A DNA stretch of 64,000 nucleotides from Pirellulales bacterium. GTDB lineage: Bacteria; Planctomycetota; Planctomycetia; Pirellulales; PALSA-1355. The translations under genes were made by a program, and so were the position numbers. This document shows, in pieces, positions 6,040-14,481 of this stretch. A model generated the notes under the pieces. That model saw nothing but the letters and a program-made list of their open reading frames with translations, ran no database searches and was not told the origin of the DNA. The stretch is from assembly GCA_022844125.1 (NCBI GenBank), contig JALHMI010000018.1, positions 101,636 through 165,635 on the forward strand. Direction: 5' to 3'. Each line of letters begins with the position of its first letter. Position 1 is the stretch's first letter.

Positions 6040-7275
6040 CTAGAGCAACTCGATCCCCCGCCCCTGCTGGATCAGTGGCACGTACGTTTCCAGTTCGCGG
6101 GCGGTGGCCGGGTCGGTCAGGTCGACCGTGGCCTTACGTTCGGCCGACAGGTAGGCGGCCATCGTGAGCCGCACGATCTCGACGCCATAGTTCCAATCGA
6201 GCATTGGCTTGCGGCCGGTCGTGAACGCGATCGCGGCGTCCTCGTTTTCGTCGTTGTAGCCGTAGAGATCCGCCTCGTTGCTATGCACGGCCAGCAGGCC
6301 GCGAGTGGACTGCGACTTCTCGAGCGCGAGCTCGCTGTCAGCAGTGCCCTCGGCGGCGACGTCGCCAATGAAGATTTCGAGCGGCGAGCGAAGCGTGTTC
6401 ATTTCGAAGGCATAGCCGGGCCCGATGCCATCGAGCGCGAGTCTGAGTCCCTGCTTGTCGTACATCCAGGAGACGGTGAACTGGCTTTTCACGATGGCGC
6501 CCGTCTCGGGATTCTTGTACGTCACCATGCCGGTGGCAAAGTCCTCGGCCGGCGTCTTGCCATAGTCGACGCCGTGCCGCTCGAGCAGCTCCTTCTTCCA
6601 CCGCGGCTGGCCCCACTTGAGCAGCGAAAGATCGGCCATCACGCTTTGGGGCTGGAGGAACAAGGGGCTCTTGCCCGGCGGAGTGAGGGCGTACCAGCCC
6701 ACGGCCAGACAATGGCAACCCATGTCGCTCATCACACCGCCGCCCTGCCGGACCGGATCCCAGAACCAGGGATTGTGCGGGCCGGCGTGTTCTTCGCTGG
6801 AACGGGCGAGCACGGGCGCTCCCATCGCGTTCATGATCGGCGCGAGCTGGGCGCGATGCGCCTGAATGGACTTCATGTGCAACTGATTCTCGAAATACGC
6901 ATGTGGCAGCTTCACGCTCTCGACCAGTTCGACGAGCTTACGTGCCTCGGCCAGGTTGCGGCCGAGCGGTTTTTCGCAAATGACGCCCTTCAGCTTTGCC
7001 CCGGCTTTGACGGTATCGACCAGCTCTTCGACCATCGCCGCGCGAAGAAAATTCGGAGCGAAGATGGCGATCACGTCGACGTGCGGCGCCATCTCCTTGA
7101 TGCTGCTGTAGATCTTTCCCTCGCCGAGACCGTTCTCGCGGACGTAGGCGGCCAGCGCCTCGGGAGGCTTGCGCGAGACGAGCCCCGCCACCTCAACACC
7201 GCGCACCTGGCGGAGCGACTTGACCTGGAACGCGGAGATGAAACCGCCACCCACGATGCCGTAACGCAGAGCCAT
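6040..7275 (-). CDS. Gfo/Idh/MocA family NAD(P)-dependent oxidoreductase
   Basis: The 411-residue protein opens with a Rossmann fold ('LRYGIVGGGFISAFQVKSL', residues 3-21) and carries the family's 'CEKPLGRNLAEARKLVE' motif (about 100-116), whose EKP lysine binds cofactor and substrate. The C-terminal half is the alpha/beta substrate domain. Family members oxidise or reduce sugars, inositols and related polyols; such genes are strongly expanded in planctomycetes. No signal peptide is present, so it should act in the cytoplasm. Its long complementary-strand ORF (5869-7314) is an artefact of GC-rich coding. It diverges from the MscS gene at 7521. The exact substrate cannot be read from the sequence. 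Confidence 0.9.
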   Translation of the reverse strand: MALRYGIVGGGFISAFQVKSLRQVRGVEVAGLVSRKPPEALAAYVRENGLGEGKIYSSIKEMAPHVDVIAIFAPNFLRAAMVEELVDTVKAGAKLKGVICEKPLGRNLAEARKLVELVESVKLPHAYFENQLHMKSIQAHRAQLAPIMNAMGAPVLARSSEEHAGPHNPWFWDPVRQGGGVMSDMGCHCLAVGWYALTPPGKSPLFLQPQSVMADLSLLKWGQPRWKKELLERHGVDYGKTPAEDFATGMVTYKNPETGAIVKSQFTVSWMYDKQGLRLALDGIGPGYAFEMNTLRSPLEIFIGDVAAEGTADSELALEKSQSTRGLLAVHSNEADLYGYNDENEDAAIAFTTGRKPMLDWNYGVEIVRLTMAAYLSAERKATVDLTDPATARELETYVPLIQQGRGIELL

Positions 7276-7520
7276 GAAGACCTCGGAGTATCAACGAAAA
7301 GAGTCAGCTTATGACGTGCCGCGACCGTGCCCTGAGCGGCGGAGAGTCGGCGTCGGCCAAGCCATAATCTAGCCGTCCACTCGCGGGGCAACAACCGGCC
7401 CGCCGAGCGACACGGTGAACCTTCGGCGCGCGATATGCACTCGCAAGTGGGCCATCCGGCAACGGTCGCCGGAAAGTCGCAGCTTACGGCGATTTCGCAG
7501 AATCCCAAGACACGAATGCC

Positions 7521-9038
7521 ATGATCTGGATGCAAACCGTCCAACCTACGAGCCGTTTGCTGCTGACACTCATCGCATTGCTTGCGCTCGTTTCGATCGC
7601 TGAGGCCCAGCTTCCTGTGCCGGGGGCGAGTAGTGGCGAAGCGGCTGAAAACTCTCAGCCGCCCGGCGAGGAAGCTCTGCCGGACGCGCCGGCCGCTCAG
7701 GTGGAGGTCGAGCCCAAGGTCGGGGATGAACAGATCGCCCGGCGGCTCGAGCGAATCCTGGCAGCCACGCCGAACTGGTTTTATGAACCCGATGTCTCCG
7801 TACAAGAGGGTGTTGCTTTTCTGCGCGGGCAAACGACGAGCGATGAGCGTAGAACCTGGGCGGGCGAACTCGCGCGGGGCACGGAGGGGGTGGTGGCGGT
7901 GGTCAATCTGATCGACGTGATGCCCGGCAGCGCTTGGGATTTTGGGCCTGCCTTTGCCGGGATGGGGAAGCTGTGGCGCGAGAGCGCGCGCCAACTCCCC
8001 TGGATTCTGTTCTCGCTGGGAATCATCCTGTTGGCCTTCATCGCGGCGCGTCTCACGCGCGTATTCTTGCAGTTTGCGCTTCGCAATCGCTTCGGCAGCC
8101 AACTGCTGCGAAACATCACGGCCTGGATCGGCGGCGTGTTCGTTTTCCTGGGTGGGCTGTACGTGGTGCTCTATGTCTCGGGCCTGACGGGCATCGCGCT
8201 CACCGTGCTCGGCGGCACGGGGCTGATCGGCCTGGTGCTGGGCATCGGATTTCGCGACATCACGGAGAACTTTCTGGCCAGCATTTTCCTGAGCGTGCAA
8301 ACTCCATTTCGCAACAACGACGTGGTGGAAGTGAACGGGACGATGGGCATCGTTCAGCGGATGACGATTCGTTCGACCGTGCTGATGACATTTCAGGGGA
8401 ACCACGTGCAGATTCCCAACTCGGTAATCTATAAGAGCACGATCGTCAACTATACGAGTAATCCCAATCGGCGTGACGAATTCCTGGTGGGGGTGGGCTA
8501 CGACGTCGACATTGAGAAGGCCCAGGCGGTCGCAATAAGTGTTTTGAACTCACATCCGGCGGTGCTGTCCGACCCAGAGCCGATGGTGCTGGCCGCATCG
8601 CTGGATGCGTCGAGCGTCACCCTGAAGGTGTATTACTGGGTCGATATCGGCGAGCATAGCTGGGAGAAAGTTCGCTCATCGGTGATACGCCTGGTGAAGC
8701 AACAATACGAAAAGGACGGCATCACCATGCCCGATGCGGCTCGCGAGATCGTGTTCCCGCTCGGCGTTCCGATTCAGATGACCGACGGAGAAGAGCGTCC
8801 GCGTGTGAAGCCAGAAGCCGTGAAGCGTGCCCCGGCTACCAAGGAAGCGAGCGGCTCGGCCGTTTCGACTTCTGCCGAGGGCGGTCTGTGCAGTGAAACG
8901 GAAAAGCTCAAGGAACAGGCCGAAAAGGCCCGGCCGCCCGAGGACGGGGCCGATCTGCTCAAAAAGCCGGCCAAACCGCCGGCCGCGAAGGAGCAAAAAT
9001 TGGCGGAACCCGCGGCAACAGGTTCAACGGCGAACTAG
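7521..9038 (+). CDS. BON-domain mechanosensitive channel of the MscS family
   Basis: This 505-residue membrane protein starts with a signal sequence (residues 1-30), then a BON domain (about 70-130, 'IARRLERILAATPNWFYEPDVSVQEGVAFLRGQT') predicted to be periplasmic. Three transmembrane segments follow (about 155-240), then the MscS core: pore helix 'GTGLIGLVLGIGFRDITENFLAS' and the beta domain 'TPFRNNDVVEVNGTMGIVQRMTIRSTVLMTFQGNHVQIPNS'. MscS channels open under membrane tension and release solutes on osmotic downshift. The C-terminal 100 residues are low-complexity, rich in Pro, Ala, Lys and Glu. The BON domain may bind phospholipid or envelope components and couple the channel to the outer layers; that coupling is inference. 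Confidence 0.9.
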   Translation: MIWMQTVQPTSRLLLTLIALLALVSIAEAQLPVPGASSGEAAENSQPPGEEALPDAPAAQVEVEPKVGDEQIARRLERILAATPNWFYEPDVSVQEGVAFLRGQTTSDERRTWAGELARGTEGVVAVVNLIDVMPGSAWDFGPAFAGMGKLWRESARQLPWILFSLGIILLAFIAARLTRVFLQFALRNRFGSQLLRNITAWIGGVFVFLGGLYVVLYVSGLTGIALTVLGGTGLIGLVLGIGFRDITENFLASIFLSVQTPFRNNDVVEVNGTMGIVQRMTIRSTVLMTFQGNHVQIPNSVIYKSTIVNYTSNPNRRDEFLVGVGYDVDIEKAQAVAISVLNSHPAVLSDPEPMVLAASLDASSVTLKVYYWVDIGEHSWEKVRSSVIRLVKQQYEKDGITMPDAAREIVFPLGVPIQMTDGEERPRVKPEAVKRAPATKEASGSAVSTSAEGGLCSETEKLKEQAEKARPPEDGADLLKKPAKPPAAKEQKLAEPAATGSTAN

Positions 9039-9044
9039 CAACCC

Positions 9045-10244
9045 CTAGATCAGTTCGTGGAGTCGCTCGACCGCGTATCGAGCGCCGGCGCCGCGCGGTT
9101 CAAGATCGAGATAGGCTCGCCAGTGCTCGATCGCTTCTTCCGCGCGGCCCAGATCTTCGAGCGTGTCGGCCAGGTTGTAGTGGGCGTCGGCATACAGCGG
9201 GTGCAGTTTCAGCGCTCGGCGATAGGCGGCAATGGCCTCTTCGTTCTCCCCATCATAAGTAAGAACCGTGCCCAGGTTGTTCCAGGCTTCCCAGAAGTTG
9301 GGATCGAGCTCAAGTACTTGCCGATAGCGCTCGCTGGCCCGGGCATAATCGCCGAGCGAACAGAGTGCGTTGGCGAGATTGAAGCACACCTCGGCCGAAG
9401 GTCCGCCCATCAGCAAAGCCTGGCGATAGGCGTCGACGGCTTGCTGAAAGTTCTCGCGCTGTTCGGCCTGGCAGCCGATCTCGAACCACTCGGTGGCCGA
9501 ACGCTGGTTGGCCATCCAGGGCACGACGACCGGCGCCGGTTGGGCCGGTTCCGTCTCAAAGCCCAGCAGCATCTGGCCGGTGGGTTCGGCCATCTGGCCG
9601 TTGTCGAGTCGCACCACAAGCTGGCGCGAGTTGTCCAGCAGCACGAGCTGCGACAGCGGATCGTTGAGGTCGCCCAGCCAGCCGCGCAGTCGCGACAGGC
9701 TCTGCCTCAGCCGCGCGGTCGTGATCCCGCTGCGCACGAGCTCGCACAGGCTCTTCACGCCGGCGACGTGCTGAAAGTCGAAATAGCGAATGCCGTCGGA
9801 CTCCGAAGTCGGACTGATCAGGCCTGAGCGAAGCCAGACCTCCAGCCGCGCAAGCGGGACGCTCAGCATCTGCGCGAGTTCTCGGAGGGTGAAGTGCCGC
9901 TGCAGCCGACCGTGCGAACAGTGCAGCCGCGTGAGCAGTTCTTCTTCCGGGATGACTTCGATCGGAAGGCCCTGCTTGGCCAATGCCAGGGCCCGGCGGA
10001 GCTTGGGCGTGGGTCGACCATCGCGCGCCAGGGGCCAGCCGTCGCGGCCAACTATGACCAGCGTTGTCTCACGCGATATGCGCCGCGTAAAGCGGCCGCC
10101 GTGCGACTGGACGAGTCGCTCGGCTTCGCGGGCGGTCATCGAGGCGAGTCTGCCAGCCAAGGCCACTTGTTGGCCTTGCAGGATGCCGGTGCTCGCAAGA
10201 GGTTGGACCACGCACACACTCCGTTGCCTTCGCGGCGAGTACAT
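9045..10244 (-). CDS. BRCT-MerR-TPR multidomain protein
   Basis: The 399-residue protein combines three modules. Residues about 20-107 form a BRCT domain ('LQGQQVALAGRLASMTAREAERLVQSHGGRFTRRISRETTLVIVG'), as in NAD-dependent ligase and replication factor C. Residues about 115-190 resemble a MerR-type helix-turn-helix ('HFTLRELAQMLSVPLARLEVWLRSGLI', 'IRYFDFQHVAGVKSLCELV'). Residues about 255-395 hold at least four TPR repeats ('ATEWFEIGCQAEQ', 'AEVCFNLANALCSLGDYARASERYRQVLELDP', 'WEAWNNLGTVL', 'ADAHYNLADTLEDLGRAEEAIEHW'). It follows ku on the same strand after 35 bases and is probably cotranscribed, which suggests a link to DNA-break processing or its regulation. The start may instead be a GTG near 10217. 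Its function is unknown. Confidence 0.75.
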   Translation of the reverse strand: MYSPRRQRSVCVVQPLASTGILQGQQVALAGRLASMTAREAERLVQSHGGRFTRRISRETTLVIVGRDGWPLARDGRPTPKLRRALALAKQGLPIEVIPEEELLTRLHCSHGRLQRHFTLRELAQMLSVPLARLEVWLRSGLISPTSESDGIRYFDFQHVAGVKSLCELVRSGITTARLRQSLSRLRGWLGDLNDPLSQLVLLDNSRQLVVRLDNGQMAEPTGQMLLGFETEPAQPAPVVVPWMANQRSATEWFEIGCQAEQRENFQQAVDAYRQALLMGGPSAEVCFNLANALCSLGDYARASERYRQVLELDPNFWEAWNNLGTVLTYDGENEEAIAAYRRALKLHPLYADAHYNLADTLEDLGRAEEAIEHWRAYLDLEPRGAGARYAVERLHELI

Positions 10245-10279
10245 TCAAACGCCGCGCTTCATGCAGATACCCGAGAAGC

Positions 10280-11158
10280 TCAAGATGATTTTCGCTTCTT
10301 GGCGACCGTTTGTCGCCTGCTGGTGGCCATTTTTTTGGCGGGCTTCGGTTTTTTCGCGGCCGCGGCAGTTTGCTTGCCCGAACGGTTCAGGCTCTGTTTC
10401 AGCGCATCCATCAGGTTGATGACCGGCACTTCCTCGTCGGCGGGCGGCGCCACAACGTCCTTGCCCTCGACCTTGGCATTGATCAATTCCGTAAGGCGTT
10501 CTGTGTACAAATCGCGGTACCTGGCGATGTCGAACTTTTTTGCCGTCGAGGCGTCGATCAGCATCTCGGCCAGCTTCACTTCCTGGGCCGACAGCTCCGG
10601 CTTGTGGACTTCGTCGGCGAACGCCTCGGGCTTGCGCAGCTCGGCGTCGTAGGTGAGCATCGACATCAAGAGCAGACCATCGAGCGGGCGAACCATGACG
10701 ACCTGCTCCTTGCCGGAGAAGATCACCCGCGCGATACCACAGCGGTCGCGTTTGGCCATCGCCTCCTGGAGCACGGCATACGGTTTCTGACCGACGGCGG
10801 TATCCGGCACGAGGTAGTAGTTCCGCCCGTCGAGGTACATCGGATCGAGCGCGTCGGGAGCGATGAACTCTTCGATTTCAATCGCCTTATCGTTCTCCGT
10901 GCGCAGCTTGTCGATTTCGTCGGGGTCGATGATCGTGTATTGCCCCTTGGCGTACTCGTAACCCAGGACGATCTCGTCCTTGCTCACCTCGCCGTGGATC
11001 GGGCAGACCTTCTGGTACTTGATCCGGCTATTGCAGACCGAGTGCAACTGGTTGAAGTGAATCTCGCCGCCGCTGGACGCCGTGGCATTGAAGGCCTGAA
11101 CCGGCACCGAGACAAGGCTCAGTTTCAAATACCCCTTCCAGCTCGAACGCATCGCCAT
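10280..11158 (-). CDS. ku: Ku protein of non-homologous end joining
   Basis: This 292-residue homodimeric DNA-end-binding protein matches bacterial Ku in length and motifs: 'SSWKGYLKLSLVSVPVQAFNAT' at the start, 'CNSRIKYQKVCPIHGEVSKDEIVLGYEY' with the paired cysteines, 'YYLVPDT' and 'LMDALKQSL' near the end. The C-terminus (about residues 265-292) is a lysine/arginine tail typical of bacterial Ku, which binds DNA and helps bridging. Ku rings thread onto broken ends and recruit the ligase LigD, which is not encoded in this window. The gene is followed after 35 bases by the BRCT-MerR-TPR gene. Two start codons two residues apart (11158, 11152) are equally possible. Confidence 0.95.
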   Translation of the reverse strand: MAMRSSWKGYLKLSLVSVPVQAFNATASSGGEIHFNQLHSVCNSRIKYQKVCPIHGEVSKDEIVLGYEYAKGQYTIIDPDEIDKLRTENDKAIEIEEFIAPDALDPMYLDGRNYYLVPDTAVGQKPYAVLQEAMAKRDRCGIARVIFSGKEQVVMVRPLDGLLLMSMLTYDAELRKPEAFADEVHKPELSAQEVKLAEMLIDASTAKKFDIARYRDLYTERLTELINAKVEGKDVVAPPADEEVPVINLMDALKQSLNRSGKQTAAAAKKPKPAKKMATSRRQTVAKKRKSS

Positions 11159-11227
11159 GGCGGATTCCTCGGCACGGTTGGCCGCGAGTTGTGCGGATGA
11201 TTCGCTTCCCTAACAGTAACGTAAGTC

Positions 11228-11254
11228 GTGCTAGCAGTGCTAGCAATGCAAGCG
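11228..11254. repeat. Short tandem repeat upstream of ku
   Basis: GTGCTAGCA at 11228-11236 and again at 11237-11245, followed by a decayed copy ATGCAAGCG to 11254, in the divergent region between ku and the gene at 11421. Each unit holds the palindrome GCTAGC. It could be a regulatory-protein array or a chance microsatellite. Confidence 0.4.
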
Positions 11255-11420
11255 GCATGCCTGGGATTTCTCAGATGGCAGCGCGGCGCGAAAAAGCCGG
11301 TTCTGACGGGCGTGCCATGAATCCGCATTTGCCCGGGGGGGAACCGTCGAAGAGATGTTTGCTGGAATTGCCGCCAGGCGGTCAGATCGGCGACCACTCG
11401 TCCGTTAGGAGAACTCCCGC

Positions 11421-12368
11421 GTGTTGAAGCCAGCCCTCCCCGGGGTGCCGGCCTTGGTGTTGGCTGCCTTGCTGACTTTCGCCCCAGCGAGCCTCGCTCA
11501 GGATGGCCCCCTGCTGCCGGGCCTGGAACCCAGCGATCCCGCGCCCACGCCGGCCACGATCGAACAGGTCGAACCAACACCGTCGCCCGCTGAGGCGCCG
11601 CTGCCGATCGCAGAGCAGTCGCTGCCGATCGACGAGAGTATCACGCCGCTGGACGAACACGGACGGCCGATGAACGGGCCGGAGTCGGACGGTGCGGTTA
11701 CGAAAGGGACGCTGAGGCTGCCGGCCCCTCCGCCGCTGCCGCCTCGTGCTCCAGCACCGCTGCGTTCGCCCGATGGCCGGTCGCTGTTGCTCGAAGGGGA
11801 GACGCCTGTCGGCAACAGCGCGGACGATCGCTTGGAGGGGGAACCGCAGAAGCGGAACCTGTGGCAGCGATCGACGGACGCTCTACGCGGTATCAAGCAG
11901 CCAAAAGCGAAGACTGCGTCGCCTGCCGAGCAGGACGCGGCTCGGCAGTGGCAGTTACTTCGCCAGCGTGAACTCGAGCAACTGCAGCGCCAACAGGGGC
12001 AATTGCAGCAGCGGCAGCTCCAGCAGCGTGAGATGCAGCAACGCGAACTGCAAAAACGACAGTCCGAACAGCGCCAGTTACAGCAGCGCAAGGCGGTTCC
12101 GCAACAGGGAGCTTGGAATCCCCGCATGCAGGGGCAAGGCGCCCAGCCGCCGCAGCGCGCTGTCACGACTCCGGGCGTTGAGGCTCGCGTTAAGTCGACG
12201 GCCGCGGCGCCCCAGGCTACGAGCCGCCGGCAGCCGCAACGCTTCAATTCGCCGCAGCCAAACTATCCACCGGGCAAGCAGGCGGTTCCACCGTCTGCGC
12301 GGAGCCGTCAATCATCGCAGCCGCGCGAGGCCAAGAACGAACCACGCTCGCCCTGGGAGCGATCGTAG
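11421..12368 (+). CDS. Secreted proline- and glutamine-rich protein
   Basis: This 315-residue protein begins with a signal peptide (residues 1-26, ending 'APASLAQDG') and is otherwise low-complexity. Residues 30-110 are Pro/Ala/Glu-rich. Residues about 170-225 are a glutamine/arginine coiled coil of near-perfect QQR and REL repeats ('QLQQRQLQQREMQQREL'). The tail is Pro/Gln/Ser/Arg-rich. The start is GTG 11421 with AGGAG at 11407-11411. The architecture suggests a structural or scaffold role in the periplasm or cell envelope; no enzyme domain is visible. The repetitive codons make the complementary strand look open as well, but the signal peptide and ribosome-binding site favour this strand. 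Confidence 0.65.
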   Translation: MLKPALPGVPALVLAALLTFAPASLAQDGPLLPGLEPSDPAPTPATIEQVEPTPSPAEAPLPIAEQSLPIDESITPLDEHGRPMNGPESDGAVTKGTLRLPAPPPLPPRAPAPLRSPDGRSLLLEGETPVGNSADDRLEGEPQKRNLWQRSTDALRGIKQPKAKTASPAEQDAARQWQLLRQRELEQLQRQQGQLQQRQLQQREMQQRELQKRQSEQRQLQQRKAVPQQGAWNPRMQGQGAQPPQRAVTTPGVEARVKSTAAAPQATSRRQPQRFNSPQPNYPPGKQAVPPSARSRQSSQPREAKNEPRSPWERS

Positions 12369-12393
12369 TCGAGCGGCCGGGCTCCGTGAAGAG

Positions 12394-13230
12394 CTAGTTC
12401 TCGATACGAACGCCGCTCTTTTTCAGCTCGGCGAGCTGCTCACCCTTGGCGGCTTCGGTGAGCGGGTTGCCTTCCAGATACAGCCTGAGAAACGGCGCAA
12501 AAGTCTTCTTGCCCTCGGCGTCGGCCTTGGCGGCGTCGACCAGGGCCTTCAGATTGGCGACTTTGTTGCGCTCAATAATCAACATGCTTTGCGGCGGATG
12601 TTCCGTCGCAGGGCGGATGTCTTCCACCGCGTTGTCGCTCAGCTTCAGCACGTTGAGCCGCGGAATATTCGCCAGCGGTGCGATGTCGCTGATTTTGTTC
12701 TTGGCCAGATCGAGAGACGACAAACGAGTGAGCCCCGCCAGCGGGGCGACGTTCTCGATCTGGTTTTCGGCCAGGTACAGTGCCGAAAGCTTCGTCATCC
12801 CGCTCAGGGGTTGTACGAGTCGAATCTGGTTCCCCTGCAGGTTCAGGTACTGGAGCTTTTCAAGTTCCATCAGCGGCACGATGTCCGTGATCTTGTTGGC
12901 AGCCAGCGTGAGGGACTGGAGATTTTTGAGCGACCTGATCGGCCCGATGTCGGAGACCTCATTGTTCGAGAGGTCGAGCAGTAGCAGGTTCGTGCAGTGC
13001 TCGATGCCGGCCAGATTCTGAATCCCACGTCCCTTAGCCTCAAGGGTCGAGATCTTACGCAGATCGTCCTCGGTCAGTTCATCCGCGGTGGTGCGCTTCT
13101 CGAAGACCATGGTCCGCAGCGCGGCTTCGAGGTTCTTATCCGGAAACTGAACGGCAAACGCAGAGGTGGAAGCTAGGACGCACATTGCGGCCGGCAGCGC
13201 CGCGGTAAGGTTACGGAGGAGGCTAGGCAT
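12394..13230 (-). CDS. Secreted leucine-rich repeat protein
   Basis: This 278-residue protein has a signal peptide (residues 1-26, ending 'STSAFA') and six or more leucine-rich repeats of the internalin-like 22-residue type between about residues 65 and 215 ('LLLLDLSNNEVSDIGPIRSL', 'LQSLTLAANKITDIVPLMEL', 'LQYLNLQGNQIRLVQPLSGM', and so on). A pre-repeat segment (27-60, 'FPDKNLEAALRTMVFEKR') matches the cap common in these proteins. The repeats form a curved solenoid that usually binds protein. It is exported and probably acts at the cell surface or in the periplasm; the ligand is unknown. Confidence 0.85.
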   Translation of the reverse strand: MPSLLRNLTAALPAAMCVLASTSAFAVQFPDKNLEAALRTMVFEKRTTADELTEDDLRKISTLEAKGRGIQNLAGIEHCTNLLLLDLSNNEVSDIGPIRSLKNLQSLTLAANKITDIVPLMELEKLQYLNLQGNQIRLVQPLSGMTKLSALYLAENQIENVAPLAGLTRLSSLDLAKNKISDIAPLANIPRLNVLKLSDNAVEDIRPATEHPPQSMLIIERNKVANLKALVDAAKADAEGKKTFAPFLRLYLEGNPLTEAAKGEQLAELKKSGVRIEN

Positions 13231-13458
13231 GGTTGGCTTTTCCTGACCTGCTGACTCGTGGGTTGGCTGATCAGCTCCGCGCAGCGGGAGCCGGAGAGAG
13301 AAACCCTATTTTAGTTCCTGGCGGGCGAGGACCAAGGGGGCGAATTGCCTGGCCCCAGCCTGTTTCTTGCTCCGGTCGGGGCTACGCAGTATGGTTATCC
13401 TGAGGCTCGCGAGCGATTCCCGCGGGCAGCGGTTCCCCCGGTCCTTCAGGAAGCTTCG

Positions 13459-14097
13459 ATGCGGATTTCTGCTGCAATTTGGCTGTCTCTGGCACTTGTG
13501 ACGCTCGTCGTGGACGGCCCGCTGCTCTTCGCCGCCGAAGCCGCCACCACCAAGCTCTTTGATGGCAAATCGCTCGAGGGCTGGAAGTCCACCAAATTCG
13601 GCGGCGAAGGCGACGTCGAAGTCGAAGACGGCCAGATCATTCTCCGGGCCGGCAATCCGATGACCGGCATCACCTGGACGGGTGAGTATCCGAAGATGGA
13701 CTATGAGCTCTCGCTCGAAGCCAAACGGGTTGATGGCAGCGATTTCTTCTGTGGCCTGACATTTCCTGTCGGCGACAAACCGTGCACGTTTGTCGTCGGC
13801 GGTTGGGGAGGGGGTGTGATTGGGCTGTCGAGCCTCGATGGTTTTGATGCTTCGGAGAATGAAACCACCCGCTACCAGGAGTTTGAGAATGGCAAGTGGC
13901 ACAGGATCCGCGTGCGCGTGACCAAGGGCAAGATCGAGGCCTGGCTTGACGACAAGCAGATGGCTGATGTGGACACCGAAGGACGGCGGATATCGATTCG
14001 ACCCGAGGTCGAGCTTTCTCGCCCGCTGGGAATTTCGTCGTTCTCGACGACCGCGGCGCTGCGCGACATCAAGATCCAGCGGCTTGAAGCCAAGTAG
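13459..14097 (+). CDS. Secreted DUF1080 (glycoside hydrolase/lectin-like) protein
   Basis: This 212-residue protein carries a signal peptide (MRISAAIWLSLALVTLVVDG, then PLLFAAEA) and one DUF1080 domain, starting with the diagnostic 'LFDGKSLEGWK' and ending with 'SSFSTTAALRDIKIQRL'. DUF1080 has a concanavalin-like jelly-roll fold; members include 3-keto-disaccharide hydrolases and many planctomycete proteins of unknown substrate. ATG 13459 is chosen over the longer frame (13345) because it gives a clean signal peptide. It diverges from the LRR gene. It may act in polysaccharide breakdown in the periplasm; the substrate is not evident. Confidence 0.85.
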   Translation: MRISAAIWLSLALVTLVVDGPLLFAAEAATTKLFDGKSLEGWKSTKFGGEGDVEVEDGQIILRAGNPMTGITWTGEYPKMDYELSLEAKRVDGSDFFCGLTFPVGDKPCTFVVGGWGGGVIGLSSLDGFDASENETTRYQEFENGKWHRIRVRVTKGKIEAWLDDKQMADVDTEGRRISIRPEVELSRPLGISSFSTTAALRDIKIQRLEAK

Positions 14098-14115
14098 AGC
14101 GTTCGGCAGGTTCGT

Positions 14116-14292
14116 TTAGCTGGCGATCGAGTTCGCCGAGTTGCGAATTGACTCGCTGGTGGTTGTACCGAAGGTGCGAATCGCCACCAGGCACACGAGC
14201 AGAATCAGGGTGAGCATAACGGCGTATTCGACCGCGGTGGGACCGTCTTCGCTCCCGATCAGCCGTTTCAGCAAGTGCCAGTGCCGTCGCAT
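14116..14292 (-). CDS. Flp/Fap-type (type IVb) prepilin
   Basis: This 58-residue protein starts MRRHWHLLKRLIGSEDGPTA and continues VEYAVMLTLILLVCLVAIRT to end at a TAA (14116-14118). It has the Flp pilin pattern: a short positive leader, the prepilin-peptidase site after Gly17 (G-PTAVEY, with the required Glu5 and the Flp-type Tyr6 of the mature chain), then one hydrophobic helix. Mature length is about 41 residues. Flp pilins are assembled by Tad machinery into adhesive pili. No tad genes are in this window, so the pilin is an orphan whose partners must be elsewhere. Confidence 0.85.
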   Translation of the reverse strand: MRRHWHLLKRLIGSEDGPTAVEYAVMLTLILLVCLVAIRTFGTTTSESIRNSANSIAS

Positions 14293-14481
14293 GGGACGTT
14301 CGTCCGAACGAATGGTGGGTCATATGCCCGCACAGGCATCTAACTATATCTAGCATTCGTGCGCCCAACTGGGGGCGAAAAGTCAGACGCGGCAGGAGGT
14401 TCCGCGTCGCTTCGCAGGAACTACGGCGCGCAGCAGTGCAATTGAAGGATGCGCCAGGTGCGGTCGCTCCGGTTGAACCGC

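Noticed and set aside
5869..7314. 481-residue plus-strand ORF
   Set aside because: Exact antisense of the Gfo/Idh/MocA gene; composition is His/Arg/Leu-rich without any motif.
7071..8405. 444-residue minus-strand ORF
   Set aside because: Spans the divergent promoter and runs antisense to the MscS gene; no motif, no ribosome-binding site.
10280..10420. T-rich stretches resembling terminators
   Set aside because: They are the complement of AAA/AAG lysine codons in the Ku C-terminal tail.
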